A DNA stretch of 64,000 bases from Ga0077555 sp963761475 (GCA_963761475.1 CAVXGT010000015.1:62001-126000), one strand, 5' to 3'. Shown: positions 26,710-36,342, counted from the first letter of the stretch. A program made the numbers and translations. The notes: generated from the letters alone by a model not told the origin.

Positions 26710-28446
26710 ATGTTGAAGCGGCTCAGCGAAGATCGACTTGCGGTTTCGATCGGTCAGCATTCGCAAGCCGGCCGCAAGCCCAGCAACCAGGATTTCCATG
26801 GCGCGGTGACGCCGATCGGAAGCACGCTGGCGCTCAAAGGCATTGCGCTGGCGATCGCAGACGGCATCTCATCGAGCAACGTCAGTGACATCGCTGCGCA
26901 GACCGCGATCAAGAGTTTTCTCACCGACTACTACTGCACCTCCGACGCCTGGTCGGTGAAGACGGCTGGTCATCGCGTGATTGCAGCCACGAACTCCTGG
27001 CTGCATGCGCAGACGCGGCGCAATCTTCTCGACCAGGATATGAACCGGGGCTTCGTTTGCACTTTCAGCGCCGTGGTTCTGAAAGGGCGAACGGCTCACA
27101 TCTTCCATGTCGGCGACAGCCGGATCTACAGGCTGGCCGGCAAGAGCCTGGAACAACTCACCAACGATCACCGCACATGGCTTTCGCAATCGCAGAGCTA
27201 TCTGGGCCGTGCGCTTGGTCTGGCGGGCGACATCGAGATTGAGTATCGCACGGTGAACCTGCGTCCGGGCGACGTCTTGGTGATGACGACGGATGGCGTT
27301 CACGAGCACATTGCAGAAAGCGAGGTCGCGGCAGCGATCACGGCATCGGAGGATCTCGACGCAACCGCACGCCAGGTCGTCGATACGGCCCTTTCAAATG
27401 GCAGCGACGACAACCTGACGATACAAATCGTCAGGATCGAGACATTGCCGCAGCACGATGCCATGAGCGTGTTGAGCCGGGTCGACGTATTGCCACCTGC
27501 TGCACCGCCAAAGGTGCCATCGGAGCTCGACGGCTATAGGATCGTACGCCAACTGCACGGCTCGAGCCGCAGTCACATCTTCGTCGCCGTCGACCAGGAG
27601 ACGGGGGAGAAGGTTGCGCTCAAAGTGCCGTCGGTCGACCTCAGGGACAACATCGACTACCTCCGTCGGTTCGCCATGGAGGAATGGGTCGCGCGAAGGA
27701 TCGATTCCCCGCATGTGCTGAAGGCAGCTGCGACGCGACGCGCGCGCGACACCCTTTACGTCGTCACCGAACTCGTCGAGGGCCAGACACTACGGCAGTG
27801 GATGGCGGATCACCCGAAGCCTGACCTCGAGACCGTGCGGGGCATCGTCGAGCAGGTCGCCCGGGGGCTCCGCGCCTTCCATCGCGCAGAGATGTTGCAC
27901 CAGGACCTGCGCCCGGAGAACGTCATGATCGACCGCAGTGGAACGGTGAAGATCATCGACTTCGGCGCCGTACGCGTTGCGGGCGTACTCGACGGCGGGC
28001 CTGAGCCAGGCGACGACGCCATCCTTGGCACGCACCAGTATGCGGCGCCCGAATACTTCGTCGGCGGCCAAGCCACGACCGCTTCAGACCTCTACTCCCT
28101 CGGCGTTATGACATACGAATTGCTGGCTGGACATCTGCCCTATGGCGCGCGCATGGCGCGGGCGGACAGTGCGGCGCGCCAATCTCGCGTTGCCTATGTG
28201 GCTCTCGCCACCTACCGCCAGGACCTTCCCACCTGGATCGACAGCGCCATCAAGAAGGCCGTGCATTTCGACCCCTCGAAACGGCAAGAGGCGCTCTCGG
28301 AATTCATCTACGACCTTCGACACCAGCGCGGCGGCGTGACGGCGGACAGGATAGTGCCGCTGCTCCAGCGCAATCCGGTGAAGTTCTGGCAAGTGGTTTC
28401 GGCGTTGTTGGCCGCAACGATCGCTGCACTGGTGATCTGGCGTTGA
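26710..28446 (+). CDS. Bifunctional PP2C-type phosphatase / serine-threonine kinase, membrane anchored
   Basis: 578 aa. The first half is a PP2C phosphatase with metal-binding motifs (SNQDFHG, ADGISSS, GDSRIYR, TDGVHEH, SDDNLT). The second half, from about residue 275, is a Hanks-type kinase: VALKVPS (ATP Lys), HQDLRPENVMI (catalytic loop with HQD instead of HRD), DFGAVRV (Mg-binding) and GTHQYAAPEY. A C-terminal membrane segment (VVSALLAATIAALVIW) anchors it. Fusions of this kind occur with nitrate/nitrite assimilation genes. Start ATG 26710 follows GGCGGAAGGCAGTG. It lies between the nitrite channel and cysG, so it probably tunes nitrogen assimilation; its target is unknown. Confidence 0.88.
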   Translation: MLKRLSEDRLAVSIGQHSQAGRKPSNQDFHGAVTPIGSTLALKGIALAIADGISSSNVSDIAAQTAIKSFLTDYYCTSDAWSVKTAGHRVIAATNSWLHAQTRRNLLDQDMNRGFVCTFSAVVLKGRTAHIFHVGDSRIYRLAGKSLEQLTNDHRTWLSQSQSYLGRALGLAGDIEIEYRTVNLRPGDVLVMTTDGVHEHIAESEVAAAITASEDLDATARQVVDTALSNGSDDNLTIQIVRIETLPQHDAMSVLSRVDVLPPAAPPKVPSELDGYRIVRQLHGSSRSHIFVAVDQETGEKVALKVPSVDLRDNIDYLRRFAMEEWVARRIDSPHVLKAAATRRARDTLYVVTELVEGQTLRQWMADHPKPDLETVRGIVEQVARGLRAFHRAEMLHQDLRPENVMIDRSGTVKIIDFGAVRVAGVLDGGPEPGDDAILGTHQYAAPEYFVGGQATTASDLYSLGVMTYELLAGHLPYGARMARADSAARQSRVAYVALATYRQDLPTWIDSAIKKAVHFDPSKRQEALSEFIYDLRHQRGGVTADRIVPLLQRNPVKFWQVVSALLAATIAALVIWR

Positions 28447-28471
28447 GCGCGGGCAGGCGGGAGTTTCACAT

Positions 28472-29959
28472 ATGAGAGACATGGAACGCAAACCGACGCA
28501 GGCTAAGCCGAACCGGCTTGGGCCGCTGGCAAAGCTGCCGGTGTTTCTCGACCTCAAGGGGCGACGCGTGGTGGTGGCGGGCGGCAGTGCCGCTGCGGCG
28601 TGGAAAGCCGAGCTGCTCGCGGCTGCCGGCGGCAACGTCGAGGTCTATGCCGCACAGATCGGTGCCGACATGACGGCACTGCTGGAGCGCGGCGCGGCGG
28701 CCGGCAGCCTCGTTCACCGCCAGCAGGACTGGTCGGCCGCCGCTCTCGACCAGGCCGTCCTTGCCGTAGCCGATGCGCAGTCTCCGGACGAGGCGCGCGC
28801 GTTCTACCAGGCCGCGGTCGGCGCCGGCGCCAGTGTCAACGTGATCGACCAGCCCGCATACTGCCAATTCCAGTTCGGATCGATCGTCAATCGCTCGCCG
28901 GTCGTGATCGGGATCTCAACGGACGGCGCTGCGCCGATACTCGGACAAGCCATTCGCCGCCGCATCGAAACGCTGCTGCCGCCAGCGCTCGCCGAATGGG
29001 GGCGCCTCGCCAAGCACATCCGCCGGCATGTCAGCGACCTGCTCACGTCGGGCGCGCAACGCCGGGCGTTCTGGGAGCACTTCGCCGCCAGGGCCTTCGG
29101 TCCGGCACCAACGGAGACCGAGCGGCTTGCGCTGCTGGCCCAAGCCGACGTGATAGGCAGCGATATGACGGCCAGCGCAGGGCGCGTCACATTGGTTGGC
29201 GCGGGGCCGGGAGACCCCGATCTGCTTACGCTCAAGGCTGTCCGTGCACTCCAAGCGGCGGACGTCATCCTGTTCGACGACCTCGTCTCCGACGGCGTGC
29301 TCGAGCTTGCCCGACGGGAGGCGAAACGCATGCTGGTCGGCAAGCGCGGCGGGCGGGCCAGTTGCGCGCAAGGCGACATCAACGCGCTAATGGTGAAGCT
29401 CGCCCGGCAGGGCAAGAATGTCGTGCGTCTCAAATCCGGCGACCCCAGCATTTTCGGGCGGTCGGGCGAAGAGATCGCCCAGTTGCAGGCCGAGGGCATC
29501 CCGGTCAGTGTCGTTGCTGGCATCACTGCGGCTTCGGCCATGTCTGCCGGCCTGTGCACCTCGCTCACGCATCGCGATCATGCGCAGTCTGTCCGGTTCG
29601 TGACAGGGCATTCGCGCCATGGTGCGCTTTCCGACGACCTTGACTGGGAGGGCCTCGCAAAGAGCGACACGACGCTGGTGTTCTACATGGGCGCGCGGAC
29701 GGCGCCGCAGATTGCGGAGCGGTTGATGGCGCGGGGGCTGGCGGCCCAGACGGCGGCTGTCATCGTCTCCGGTGTGACGCGGCCAGACGAGCGGCGGTGG
29801 CTCGGAACACTCGATACGCTCGGACAGGGCATTGCCACGTTCGACCTCAGTGCGCCGATCATCGTCGGCATCGGCGATGTGTTTGCTGCTGGCGAGCGGA
29901 TCGCCACCGCCCCGGAGCTCCCGACCGAGGCAATGGGGCAATTGCTGGCGACGGCCTGA
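28472..29959 (+). CDS. cysG: Siroheme synthase CysG (uroporphyrinogen-III methyltransferase / precorrin-2 dehydrogenase / ferrochelatase)
   Basis: 495 aa, two modules. The N-terminal NAD-binding part (FLDLKGRRVVVAGGSAAAAWK) oxidises precorrin-2 and inserts iron. The C-terminal SAM-dependent methyltransferase starts near residue 235 with LVGAGPGDPDLLTLKAVRAL, followed by ILFDDLVSDGV, and VVRLKSGDPSIFGRSGEE. It makes siroheme from uroporphyrinogen III, the cofactor of NirB. Length fits CysG. It starts 25 bases after the kinase gene, and is the last gene of the nitrite assimilation run. The ATG at 28472 is used; another lies four codons on. Confidence 0.92.
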   Translation: MRDMERKPTQAKPNRLGPLAKLPVFLDLKGRRVVVAGGSAAAAWKAELLAAAGGNVEVYAAQIGADMTALLERGAAAGSLVHRQQDWSAAALDQAVLAVADAQSPDEARAFYQAAVGAGASVNVIDQPAYCQFQFGSIVNRSPVVIGISTDGAAPILGQAIRRRIETLLPPALAEWGRLAKHIRRHVSDLLTSGAQRRAFWEHFAARAFGPAPTETERLALLAQADVIGSDMTASAGRVTLVGAGPGDPDLLTLKAVRALQAADVILFDDLVSDGVLELARREAKRMLVGKRGGRASCAQGDINALMVKLARQGKNVVRLKSGDPSIFGRSGEEIAQLQAEGIPVSVVAGITAASAMSAGLCTSLTHRDHAQSVRFVTGHSRHGALSDDLDWEGLAKSDTTLVFYMGARTAPQIAERLMARGLAAQTAAVIVSGVTRPDERRWLGTLDTLGQGIATFDLSAPIIVGIGDVFAAGERIATAPELPTEAMGQLLATA

Positions 29960-30278
29960 ATCCCTTGCCACCGACCTCGTTCCAACGGGAGCCCGGTGTT
30001 GCAGCGTTGCGATGCGGCGAAGACAATTCTGGCCAACAAACCGTCGAAGGTGCTGTGCTGGGAACACGTCACGCATCGGTTCGTCGGCATCAGCCCGGCG
30101 CTGATCGCGAGCGGTCCACTCGGTCTCAAGGAGCTGGATCGGGTCTGGCCAGTGCGGGCGCAACTCGCCGGTGTAACTCGAGGCCATTTAATTGCTTGAG
30201 CACCTTGTCTGCCTTGCCCAAGATGTGCGAGCAGGCGCCGCCGGGGAATGACATGCCCGGCGAACTCAAGGTGGCGAC
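29960..30278. other. Intergenic region between cysG and the CRP-type regulator
   Basis: 319 bases. A short open frame (29996-30199, 67 codons from GTG) is not recognisable and has no good ribosome site. No hairpin with a U-tract was seen. The promoter of the CRP-type gene should lie in the right half (the segment around 30175-30200 is locally AT-rich) but boxes cannot be placed reliably. Confidence 0.4.
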
Positions 30279-30980
30279 ATGAGCGACGATGCGGTCCAAA
30301 GCCTCAGACAAATCCGCGTCCTCCAGGGGGCGTCGGAGGAGGGTCTGCGGTGGCTCGCCGAGGTCAGTCGCTGGCAAGACTGGCAGCCCGGCGGGTGGCT
30401 GCTCGGGCACGGCGACCAGTCGCGGGACGTCTACCTCGTCACCGCCGGACGGGCGCGGGTGGTGATCTACTCCCCCGACGGTGATGCCGTCGTCTTCCAA
30501 GATCTGCGCGCCGGCAGCACTTTTGGCGAACTTTCGGCCCTCGATGGCGGTCAACGCTCGGCCAGCATCGAGGCAATCGAGGCCTGCACGACAGCCTCGC
30601 TGACGGCAAGCCAGTTCGAAACGCTGCTCGGGCGGGAACCTTCCGTCGCCATCGCCACCATGCGGCAGATGGTGGCCGACATTCGCCGACTGAGCGAACG
30701 CATCCATGAATTCAGCACATTGATCGTCCAGCATCGCGTTCGAGCCGAGTTGCTGCGGCTATCCGGACACGACGGGCAACCCCAGGGCGACGGCGTGCTG
30801 TTGACACCCAGCCCCTCGCTTTCCGATATCGCCGGGCGGATCAGCAGCCACCGGGAGGCGGTCTCACGGGAGTTGAGCCGCCTGGCGGGGCTCGGCGTCC
30901 TCCGGCGGGAGGGATCCGACCTCAGGATCCTCGATATCGGCCGGCTCGAGGAGCTGGTGCGGACGGCCAAGGACGGCTGA
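30279..30980 (+). CDS. CRP/FNR-family transcriptional regulator, CRP-like
   Basis: 233 aa. The N-terminal cyclic-nucleotide-binding fold has the phosphate-binding cassette FGELSALDGGQRSAS, including the Arg-Ser pair used by CRP to hold cAMP. No N-terminal cysteine cluster is present, so it is not an oxygen-sensing FNR. A long dimer helix follows, then a C-terminal HTH (SLSDIAGRISSHREAVSRELSR, recognition helix around REAVSREL). It probably binds cAMP or a similar ligand; a class III cyclase is encoded 1.3 kb away. Targets unknown; it follows the nitrite genes but may not control them. Confidence 0.85.
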   Translation: MSDDAVQSLRQIRVLQGASEEGLRWLAEVSRWQDWQPGGWLLGHGDQSRDVYLVTAGRARVVIYSPDGDAVVFQDLRAGSTFGELSALDGGQRSASIEAIEACTTASLTASQFETLLGREPSVAIATMRQMVADIRRLSERIHEFSTLIVQHRVRAELLRLSGHDGQPQGDGVLLTPSPSLSDIAGRISSHREAVSRELSRLAGLGVLRREGSDLRILDIGRLEELVRTAKDG

Positions 30981-31112
30981 TCGGGCCAGCTCTACCAACC
31001 TTCTTGCCAGCAATCGTCACCGCCTTGGCAAATGCCAACGACGGGCCCTACCGCATGCGCCCACCTTATCTGGGACGCCGGGTGTGCGGTGGTTCTGGCT
31101 TGGAGGATGGTC

Positions 31113-31670
31113 ATGCAAAGCAGCTCAATCTTGCGCTTCGGTTTTGTCGAGCAGCACCCCTCCATCGAGGCATCTCCCTGCGCCCCCGCAGGGCTGACAG
31201 AGCAGCCCGACGTCGTGTGGCCGCAGGAGACCTGGTATCCGGACGTGACAGACCAAACTCTCTTCATGACGCTGATCACGCCTTGTGACGTCGGCGCAGA
31301 GCACAAGCCTCTCATGGGCGGCGTCGGCCGGCAGCGGCTACATGTCCGGCGTTCGACCTCATTGCTGATCATCACGGAGATGGACGACCAGTTCGTGCCG
31401 GGGCGTTTCGTGGTTGCGCGTCATCTCTCGGACCTTGCGGACCACTCTGTTTTCCAGCTCCTGACCTCGTTGCCGGCGGCAACAGAACACCCGCGCTTCC
31501 GGCCAGGATCGGGAGCGGTCTGGCTGATGTGGAAAGAGTTCCAAGCGCTTGCTGAAACTGACTGGACACCTCGTCGACGAGGGCACGAGCGTTGCCTGCA
31601 GCTTCATGGCGATGGAGGACCGGCCGACGCTGGACTGAGATCGCAAGACGGTCGCGGGCATTGCGCCTGA
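31113..31670 (+). CDS. Unrecognised protein with good expression signals
   Basis: 185 aa, no family recognised. It starts at ATG 31113, six bases after a TGGAGG Shine-Dalgarno, and a well-formed intrinsic terminator begins 19 bases after its stop, so it is probably a real transcript. The protein is soluble, with a hydrophobic core segment (TSLLIITEMDD) and no signal peptide. The last 40 residues are rich in Arg and Gly; a frame neighbour also reads protein-like there (TGHLVDEGTSVACSF), so a late frameshift is possible. Confidence 0.5.
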   Translation: MQSSSILRFGFVEQHPSIEASPCAPAGLTEQPDVVWPQETWYPDVTDQTLFMTLITPCDVGAEHKPLMGGVGRQRLHVRRSTSLLIITEMDDQFVPGRFVVARHLSDLADHSVFQLLTSLPAATEHPRFRPGSGAVWLMWKEFQALAETDWTPRRRGHERCLQLHGDGGPADAGLRSQDGRGHCA

Positions 31671-31689
31671 AGGCACGTTAAATCAACAC

Positions 31690-31727
31690 ACGCGCGCACC
31701 CCTCGCAGGCTGCGCGCGTTTCCTTTT
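31690..31727 (+). terminator. Intrinsic terminator between convergent genes
   Basis: ACGCGCGCA (31690-31698) pairs perfectly with TGCGCGCGT (31711-31719) around a 12-nt loop and is followed by TTCCTTTT. It ends the + strand gene at 31113-31670, just before the convergent minus-strand gene that ends at 31743. Confidence 0.75.
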
Positions 31728-31742
31728 AGCCATCAACGCTGC

Positions 31743-32297
31743 TCAAGAGCGCTTCGGATACTTGCGCGTGACAATGCCGTGCCGGCTGGTGACAAAGCCT
31801 TCCGCGTTCGGTCCCCAGACACCAGAAGGAACCTCGCCGCTCGGGCGGGGCGTCATGAACAGGAAGGTAATCTGCTGCTTGCTGACGAGGGTCAGCATCT
31901 CGAGAGTGCGATGGTCCATGATCCACCAAGCGTCGATGGGGATGGGATCGGGCGCGCCTTTGAGGGATTCCTCGATGGCCTTGATCATTCCCATGGCGAG
32001 TACCGGCGCGACGGGCTGCTCCTCGGGGATATAGATGTCGGCCGAAGCCAGGTCGAACCAATGGCTCTTGAGAAACCCGAGGGCCTCCGGTGTGCGCGCC
32101 TGATCAAGCGCGATCGGAGCATAAAGGTGCTGATCAATAACGCCCTCAAGGTTGGCAAAGCCGGTTGAGGCTATGCTCGACAGGGCCGCTGACAGCCCCC
32201 CCAAAAGGGCCCGCGCATTGGCATGAACCGATATCTGGTCCAGTGCATACAGAATGGGTCCTTTGGCAAATGGATACTCGGGAACGAAATCGCCCAT
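31743..32297 (-). CDS. Unrecognised cytoplasmic protein downstream of the cyclase gene
   Basis: 184 aa, no family recognised with confidence. The start has a good AGGAG ribosome site six bases upstream. The protein is soluble, begins MGDFVPEYPFAKGPILYAL, has acidic and hydrophobic patches (SHWFDLASADIYIPEEQP, DAWWIMDHRTLEMLTLVSK) and ends in a basic tail. It starts 21 bases after the stop of the large cyclase gene on the same strand, so they probably share a transcript. Confidence 0.65.
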   Translation of the reverse strand: MGDFVPEYPFAKGPILYALDQISVHANARALLGGLSAALSSIASTGFANLEGVIDQHLYAPIALDQARTPEALGFLKSHWFDLASADIYIPEEQPVAPVLAMGMIKAIEESLKGAPDPIPIDAWWIMDHRTLEMLTLVSKQQITFLFMTPRPSGEVPSGVWGPNAEGFVTSRHGIVTRKYPKRS

Positions 32298-32318
32298 TGG
32301 GCTCTCCTGCGGCTAACA

Positions 32319-35300
32319 TCACCTCCCATCGACCGGGAGCGGGGCTTGGCAATATTCGGTGCAATCCCCCTTAAGAAATGCAGACAACTCAAAGATGTCA
32401 AGACCAGAATCAATGCTGTGTCTCAACTGCTGCTCAACGCAGGTGCGCGCCTCCTCCTGTCGTCCCTTGCGGATCAAGAAGTTGCCATAACTCACGCAAG
32501 CGCGGCTCAACAGTGCTCCCGCGCACTGTTCGCGCGCAATCCTGATTGCCGACAAGAAGCACTGCTCGGCGCCGATGTCGTCGGGGTCGGGGTCGAGCGC
32601 GATGGCGCCACCCAGTATCCGCTGGACGTCGGCCATCCAGCTTTCCGATCCGCGCACGTCGATACCGGTTGCCTTCTCCAGGCAGAGCAAGGCGTCGGAC
32701 TTGAGCCCGAGTTGAATGAATATCTCGGCCGCATTCAGATAGAAGCCCCGATTGCCGAGGCCGGTCCCCGTCCGATCGAGTGCGTCCAGCGCTTCGCACA
32801 TAGCCCGCGCATGGGTCACCATTTCGTTGCGGCTCTGGGCGAGGGCGGCATGGGACCAGGTCGTCAGTATCTCTCCGACGATCACGAAATATGCGTACTG
32901 GTGGCACCGGGCGAGGCTGACAAGCTCCGCGGCGAGCGCCTTGACGCGCTGCGGGCGGCGGGCAAGCAGGTAAATGCGGCAGGCAAATGCGATGGCGGTG
33001 ACGAGGCTCAGAACGTGGACGGATGCCGATGCGGTGGCGCGCATGCGGGCAACGGCGAGCGCACGCTCGATCACGCTCTCCGCGCGTGCCATGTAGCCCT
33101 GAAAAGCGCAGGCGTGAGCCAGCTTCGCAGCGCCGAAGATTCCCGGGTTGAGGCCGTGAGAAAAGGCGTTCGGCTCGTCCGTGGCGGCATCGGTCAGGGA
33201 GACGCACGTTTCCAGGGAGAGGCGGGCGTCATCGAACCGGCCCTGGGACAGGAGGATCATACCCCTGGCCAGGTGGGCATCGACGATCGGCCGCTTGGGA
33301 TGATTGCCCGCGTGCTGCTCGAGGTCTTCCGCATAGACACTGGCGCGATCGAGATTGCCCTTGACGAAATTCGTGAACATCAGGCCGAATTCGACGTTGA
33401 AGCGGACATCCTTGCGATCGAGCGCGATGCACAATTCACGCGAGCGCAGGTGGAGGCGCTCCACCTCGTCGGAGGCATAGCCTTTGGTTGCCGACAGGGC
33501 GGAGGCGAGCGCCATCGTCAACTCAAGCTCCAATGGCCGCAGTTCGGTTTGCCCGCCCACAACGGCCAGATCAGCAAGCGCTTGCTGCAGAAGGTTGCCG
33601 GCCTCGACCTGGGCGCCACGCGCCAGAGCCTTTTCAGCCCCACGCTTGCGCACGGCGATCGAGCGGTCGAGAGCGCCCGCGCGCGCGAAATGCGCCGCGA
33701 CGAACTCGTCTGACACATACGCCCCGGCGCTACTCCCGGCTTCGAGGGATTCGGCAATCGTGAGGTGAAGTTGTCGACGCCGGCGGCGCAGAAGCGACCC
33801 GTAGGCGGCATCCTGGATCAGGGCGTGGCGGAAGGTATAGGTCTGGCTGCCGCGCGGCTCGTGCTCGGCGATGATGCTCGCCTCGACGAGTCGGGGCAAC
33901 GCGCGGGCGACGTGCTCGACCGGCAAGCCGGACAGTGCGGCCAGGAGCGGCACGGTGAACTCGCGCCCCACGACGGCGGCAATCTGCGCCAACTCCTTGG
34001 CCGGGCCCACGCGGTCGAGGCGCGCCACGAGGGCGCCGCGCAATTGATCGGGAAGCGGGGCCGCGGGAGCACGATGCTCAGCCGTTGCGGGCGCTGCCGT
34101 CGGGCCTGCTTCGATGCGATCCCGTGTCAGCTCCTCGATATAGAGCGGGATGCCTTCGCCACGCCTGAGAATGTCGCCCACGAGCGAGGACGGCAAAGAC
34201 TGCGAACCTTCCATACGCATGAGGAGATCATGGCTCGCGGCGGCGTCGAGCCCACCGAGGTGACAGTGCTCGACTTCAGGCGAGCCCGCCCAGGCGGGTT
34301 GGTTGCGCCATGCTCCTTCATCACAGAAGGCTTCATCGCCTTCGATGCGCCGCGCGACCACAAGCATGATCGGCGACTGGCGGAGGGAGGCGACCAGCCT
34401 TGCCAGGAGGTCAGAGGTGGAGGCGTCCATCCACTGCAAGTCCTCGAAGTGCATGACGACGGGATTGCGGCGGGCGGCTGCAAGGATAAGAGAATGAACC
34501 GCCTCGAGGGTGCGCAGGCGACGTTCGCGCGGCATGGAGGCTACTTCGGGCCATTCGTTCGAAGGGCCCAGCTCGAGCAGCGCGGCAAGTGCTGCCGACA
34601 GCGGTCCTTCCACATCGAGGCCATGCAGGCTCAGGAGGCTTCGGAACTTGGCGCGACGCGCGGGCTCGCCATCGCCTGGCTCGAAACCCGCCCACCGCCG
34701 GAGCAGAGCTGCAACCGGAAACAGCGCGGTGTTGGCGTGATGCGGTGCCCCGTGGAGATCGAGCGCCAGCGGCACGACTGCATCCGACGTTTCGGTGGTC
34801 GCTATGTGGGCTTGGAACTGCTTGAAGAGGCGCGACTTGCCAATGCCGGCAATGCCACTGAGGACGACGCACCTGCCGTGTCCGCCCCTCGCCTGCTCCC
34901 AGGCTTTTGTCAGCACTGCAAGCTCCGCCTTGCGCCCGACGAAACTGGAGCCCGGCCTGCGCAGGGCTGAAAAACGATCCTCGAGGCCTTTGTCGCTCTT
35001 CACCTCCCAGGCCTCGATGGGGGCTGTGAAGCCGCTGATCTGCTGGGGACCGAGCGGGTGGAGGTCGAAGAGCTGGCCGACAAGGCGTTTCGTGGCCGGC
35101 GCAATCACGATGCTGCCGGGCTTGGCGATGGCCTGGAGGCGGGCGGCCAGGTTTGGCGTATCGCCGGCCAGGGGGTGCTCGTCGGCACCTGCCGTGCGGT
35201 AGACGGCACCGACGACGACAATTCCTGTGGCGATGCCGACCCGGGTCTGCAGAGGACCAATAGCGGACCGGACGGTTGCGGCTGCTTCGATCAGCTTCAG

Positions 35301-35750
35301 TGCCGCCCGAACCGCGCGCTCGGGGTCGTTCTCGCCTGCAACCGGATAGCCGAAGAGCGCCAGAATGCCGTCGCCGAGAAACTGGCTGACGCAACCGTCG
35401 TTGGCCTCGATGACATCGGTCGAGCGAACATGATAGGCCTGCAGGACATCGGCGTAGTCTTCTGGATCGAGCCGCTCGGCCAGCCGGGTGGAGCCTACGA
35501 TATCGGCGAACAGGACGGTGACGAGGCGGCGCTCGCTCTTCTGGACACCAGGCAACCGCGCGCCGCCCCGGAAGTCGGACAAGCGATCGAACGCGGGGGG
35601 CGGCGAGGTCTCGCAACTCGGGCATGCCGCGACGTCTTTGAGCAGCTCGTTGCCGCACGTTGCGCAGCGGGCAACGAGGCTCGCTCCGCAGTTCGCACAA
35701 AATCTGTCGGTCGACCTTATCGGTGCTTTACACTTATGGCAGGACCCCAT
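32319..35750 (-). CDS. Class III adenylate/guanylate cyclase with zinc ribbons, AAA-type ATPase and TPR region
   Basis: 1143 aa starting at ATG 35750. Residues 1-50 hold four CxxC pairs (C4/C7, C18/C21, C29/C32, C43/C46), likely two zinc ribbons. A class III cyclase domain follows, with metal-binding Asp83 (VLFADIVGSTR) and Asp127 (FLGDGILALFG) and the transition-state Asn/Arg in TPNLAARLQ, so it looks active. An ATPase module begins with SFVGRKAELAVL and the Walker A GIAGIGKSR, and the C-terminal half is alpha-helical and TPR-like (tandem helices around HLRSRELCIAL and SVYAEDLEQH). Such proteins sense an unknown signal and make cAMP. It is followed by an unrecognised gene; a CRP-type regulator lies nearby. 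Confidence 0.85.
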   Translation of the reverse strand: MGSCHKCKAPIRSTDRFCANCGASLVARCATCGNELLKDVAACPSCETSPPPAFDRLSDFRGGARLPGVQKSERRLVTVLFADIVGSTRLAERLDPEDYADVLQAYHVRSTDVIEANDGCVSQFLGDGILALFGYPVAGENDPERAVRAALKLIEAAATVRSAIGPLQTRVGIATGIVVVGAVYRTAGADEHPLAGDTPNLAARLQAIAKPGSIVIAPATKRLVGQLFDLHPLGPQQISGFTAPIEAWEVKSDKGLEDRFSALRRPGSSFVGRKAELAVLTKAWEQARGGHGRCVVLSGIAGIGKSRLFKQFQAHIATTETSDAVVPLALDLHGAPHHANTALFPVAALLRRWAGFEPGDGEPARRAKFRSLLSLHGLDVEGPLSAALAALLELGPSNEWPEVASMPRERRLRTLEAVHSLILAAARRNPVVMHFEDLQWMDASTSDLLARLVASLRQSPIMLVVARRIEGDEAFCDEGAWRNQPAWAGSPEVEHCHLGGLDAAASHDLLMRMEGSQSLPSSLVGDILRRGEGIPLYIEELTRDRIEAGPTAAPATAEHRAPAAPLPDQLRGALVARLDRVGPAKELAQIAAVVGREFTVPLLAALSGLPVEHVARALPRLVEASIIAEHEPRGSQTYTFRHALIQDAAYGSLLRRRRRQLHLTIAESLEAGSSAGAYVSDEFVAAHFARAGALDRSIAVRKRGAEKALARGAQVEAGNLLQQALADLAVVGGQTELRPLELELTMALASALSATKGYASDEVERLHLRSRELCIALDRKDVRFNVEFGLMFTNFVKGNLDRASVYAEDLEQHAGNHPKRPIVDAHLARGMILLSQGRFDDARLSLETCVSLTDAATDEPNAFSHGLNPGIFGAAKLAHACAFQGYMARAESVIERALAVARMRATASASVHVLSLVTAIAFACRIYLLARRPQRVKALAAELVSLARCHQYAYFVIVGEILTTWSHAALAQSRNEMVTHARAMCEALDALDRTGTGLGNRGFYLNAAEIFIQLGLKSDALLCLEKATGIDVRGSESWMADVQRILGGAIALDPDPDDIGAEQCFLSAIRIAREQCAGALLSRACVSYGNFLIRKGRQEEARTCVEQQLRHSIDSGLDIFELSAFLKGDCTEYCQAPLPVDGR

Positions 35751-36342
35751 GGACCGGCGCACCCCTGCGGCGCAATAACATTTCCTGGCCGAAATACGCA
35801 GCCTGTCGATTATTGCCGCATCGTTCTGAACACCCGTCGACGCGGCTTTTTGCACTGCGTCAAATTCGAGCCCTTCCCAGCGTCCGTGTCAAGCAGATGC
35901 AAGTTGCAGAAGCTACCAAGGTCGCACATCCGCGACGTCCGACAGCGCGCGTGGCCGACACGCCAGGGGTGCCATGGTCCCGGGCCCTCTCTGAACGCAC
36001 GCCTTGCTTCAAAAATACATCTCGGAAAAACAATGCCCTAGTGCGGCTCTGCAATGCCATGACCGGTTCGATCGCCGGCGCAAGGTCTCGAGCGGGCGCG
36101 CGGCTGCCATCGGCGGCGGCTCAGCTCATACGGCTATGGGAACGGCCTTTGATCACGACCGGACAGTCGGGCCTCGGATCACGCGACGGTTCCGGGCGGG
36201 CTGCGGCGTTCCCGATGTGCGCCACGTCCTCCTGCGTGCCCAAGGGTGCGCCTGCTCGGCGGTGCTGCGGAACAGACTGGCCTCTTGGGACGTGCTGGGA
36301 TGTGGCATGTGGCCTTGCCATGGACGTCGCCTCAAATATGGA
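35751..36342. other. Intergenic region between cyclase and PepSY genes
   Basis: 592 bases. Open frames here are either extensions of the flanking genes or lack family likeness. No tRNA, repeat or terminator with U-tract was found. It should hold the promoters of the divergent cyclase (left) and PepSY (right) genes. Confidence 0.4.

Noticed and set aside
29996..30199. 67-codon frame between cysG and the CRP-type gene as a small protein
   Set aside because: GTG start without a ribosome site and no recognisable sequence; reported as intergenic only.
30992..31375. Minus-strand 127-codon frame
   Set aside because: Cys/Arg-rich, no ribosome site, and opposite to a + strand gene with a good SD and terminator.
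33765..34970. 401-codon + strand frame opposite the cyclase/AAA gene
   Set aside because: Antisense shadow of the ATPase region; no start signals or family likeness.
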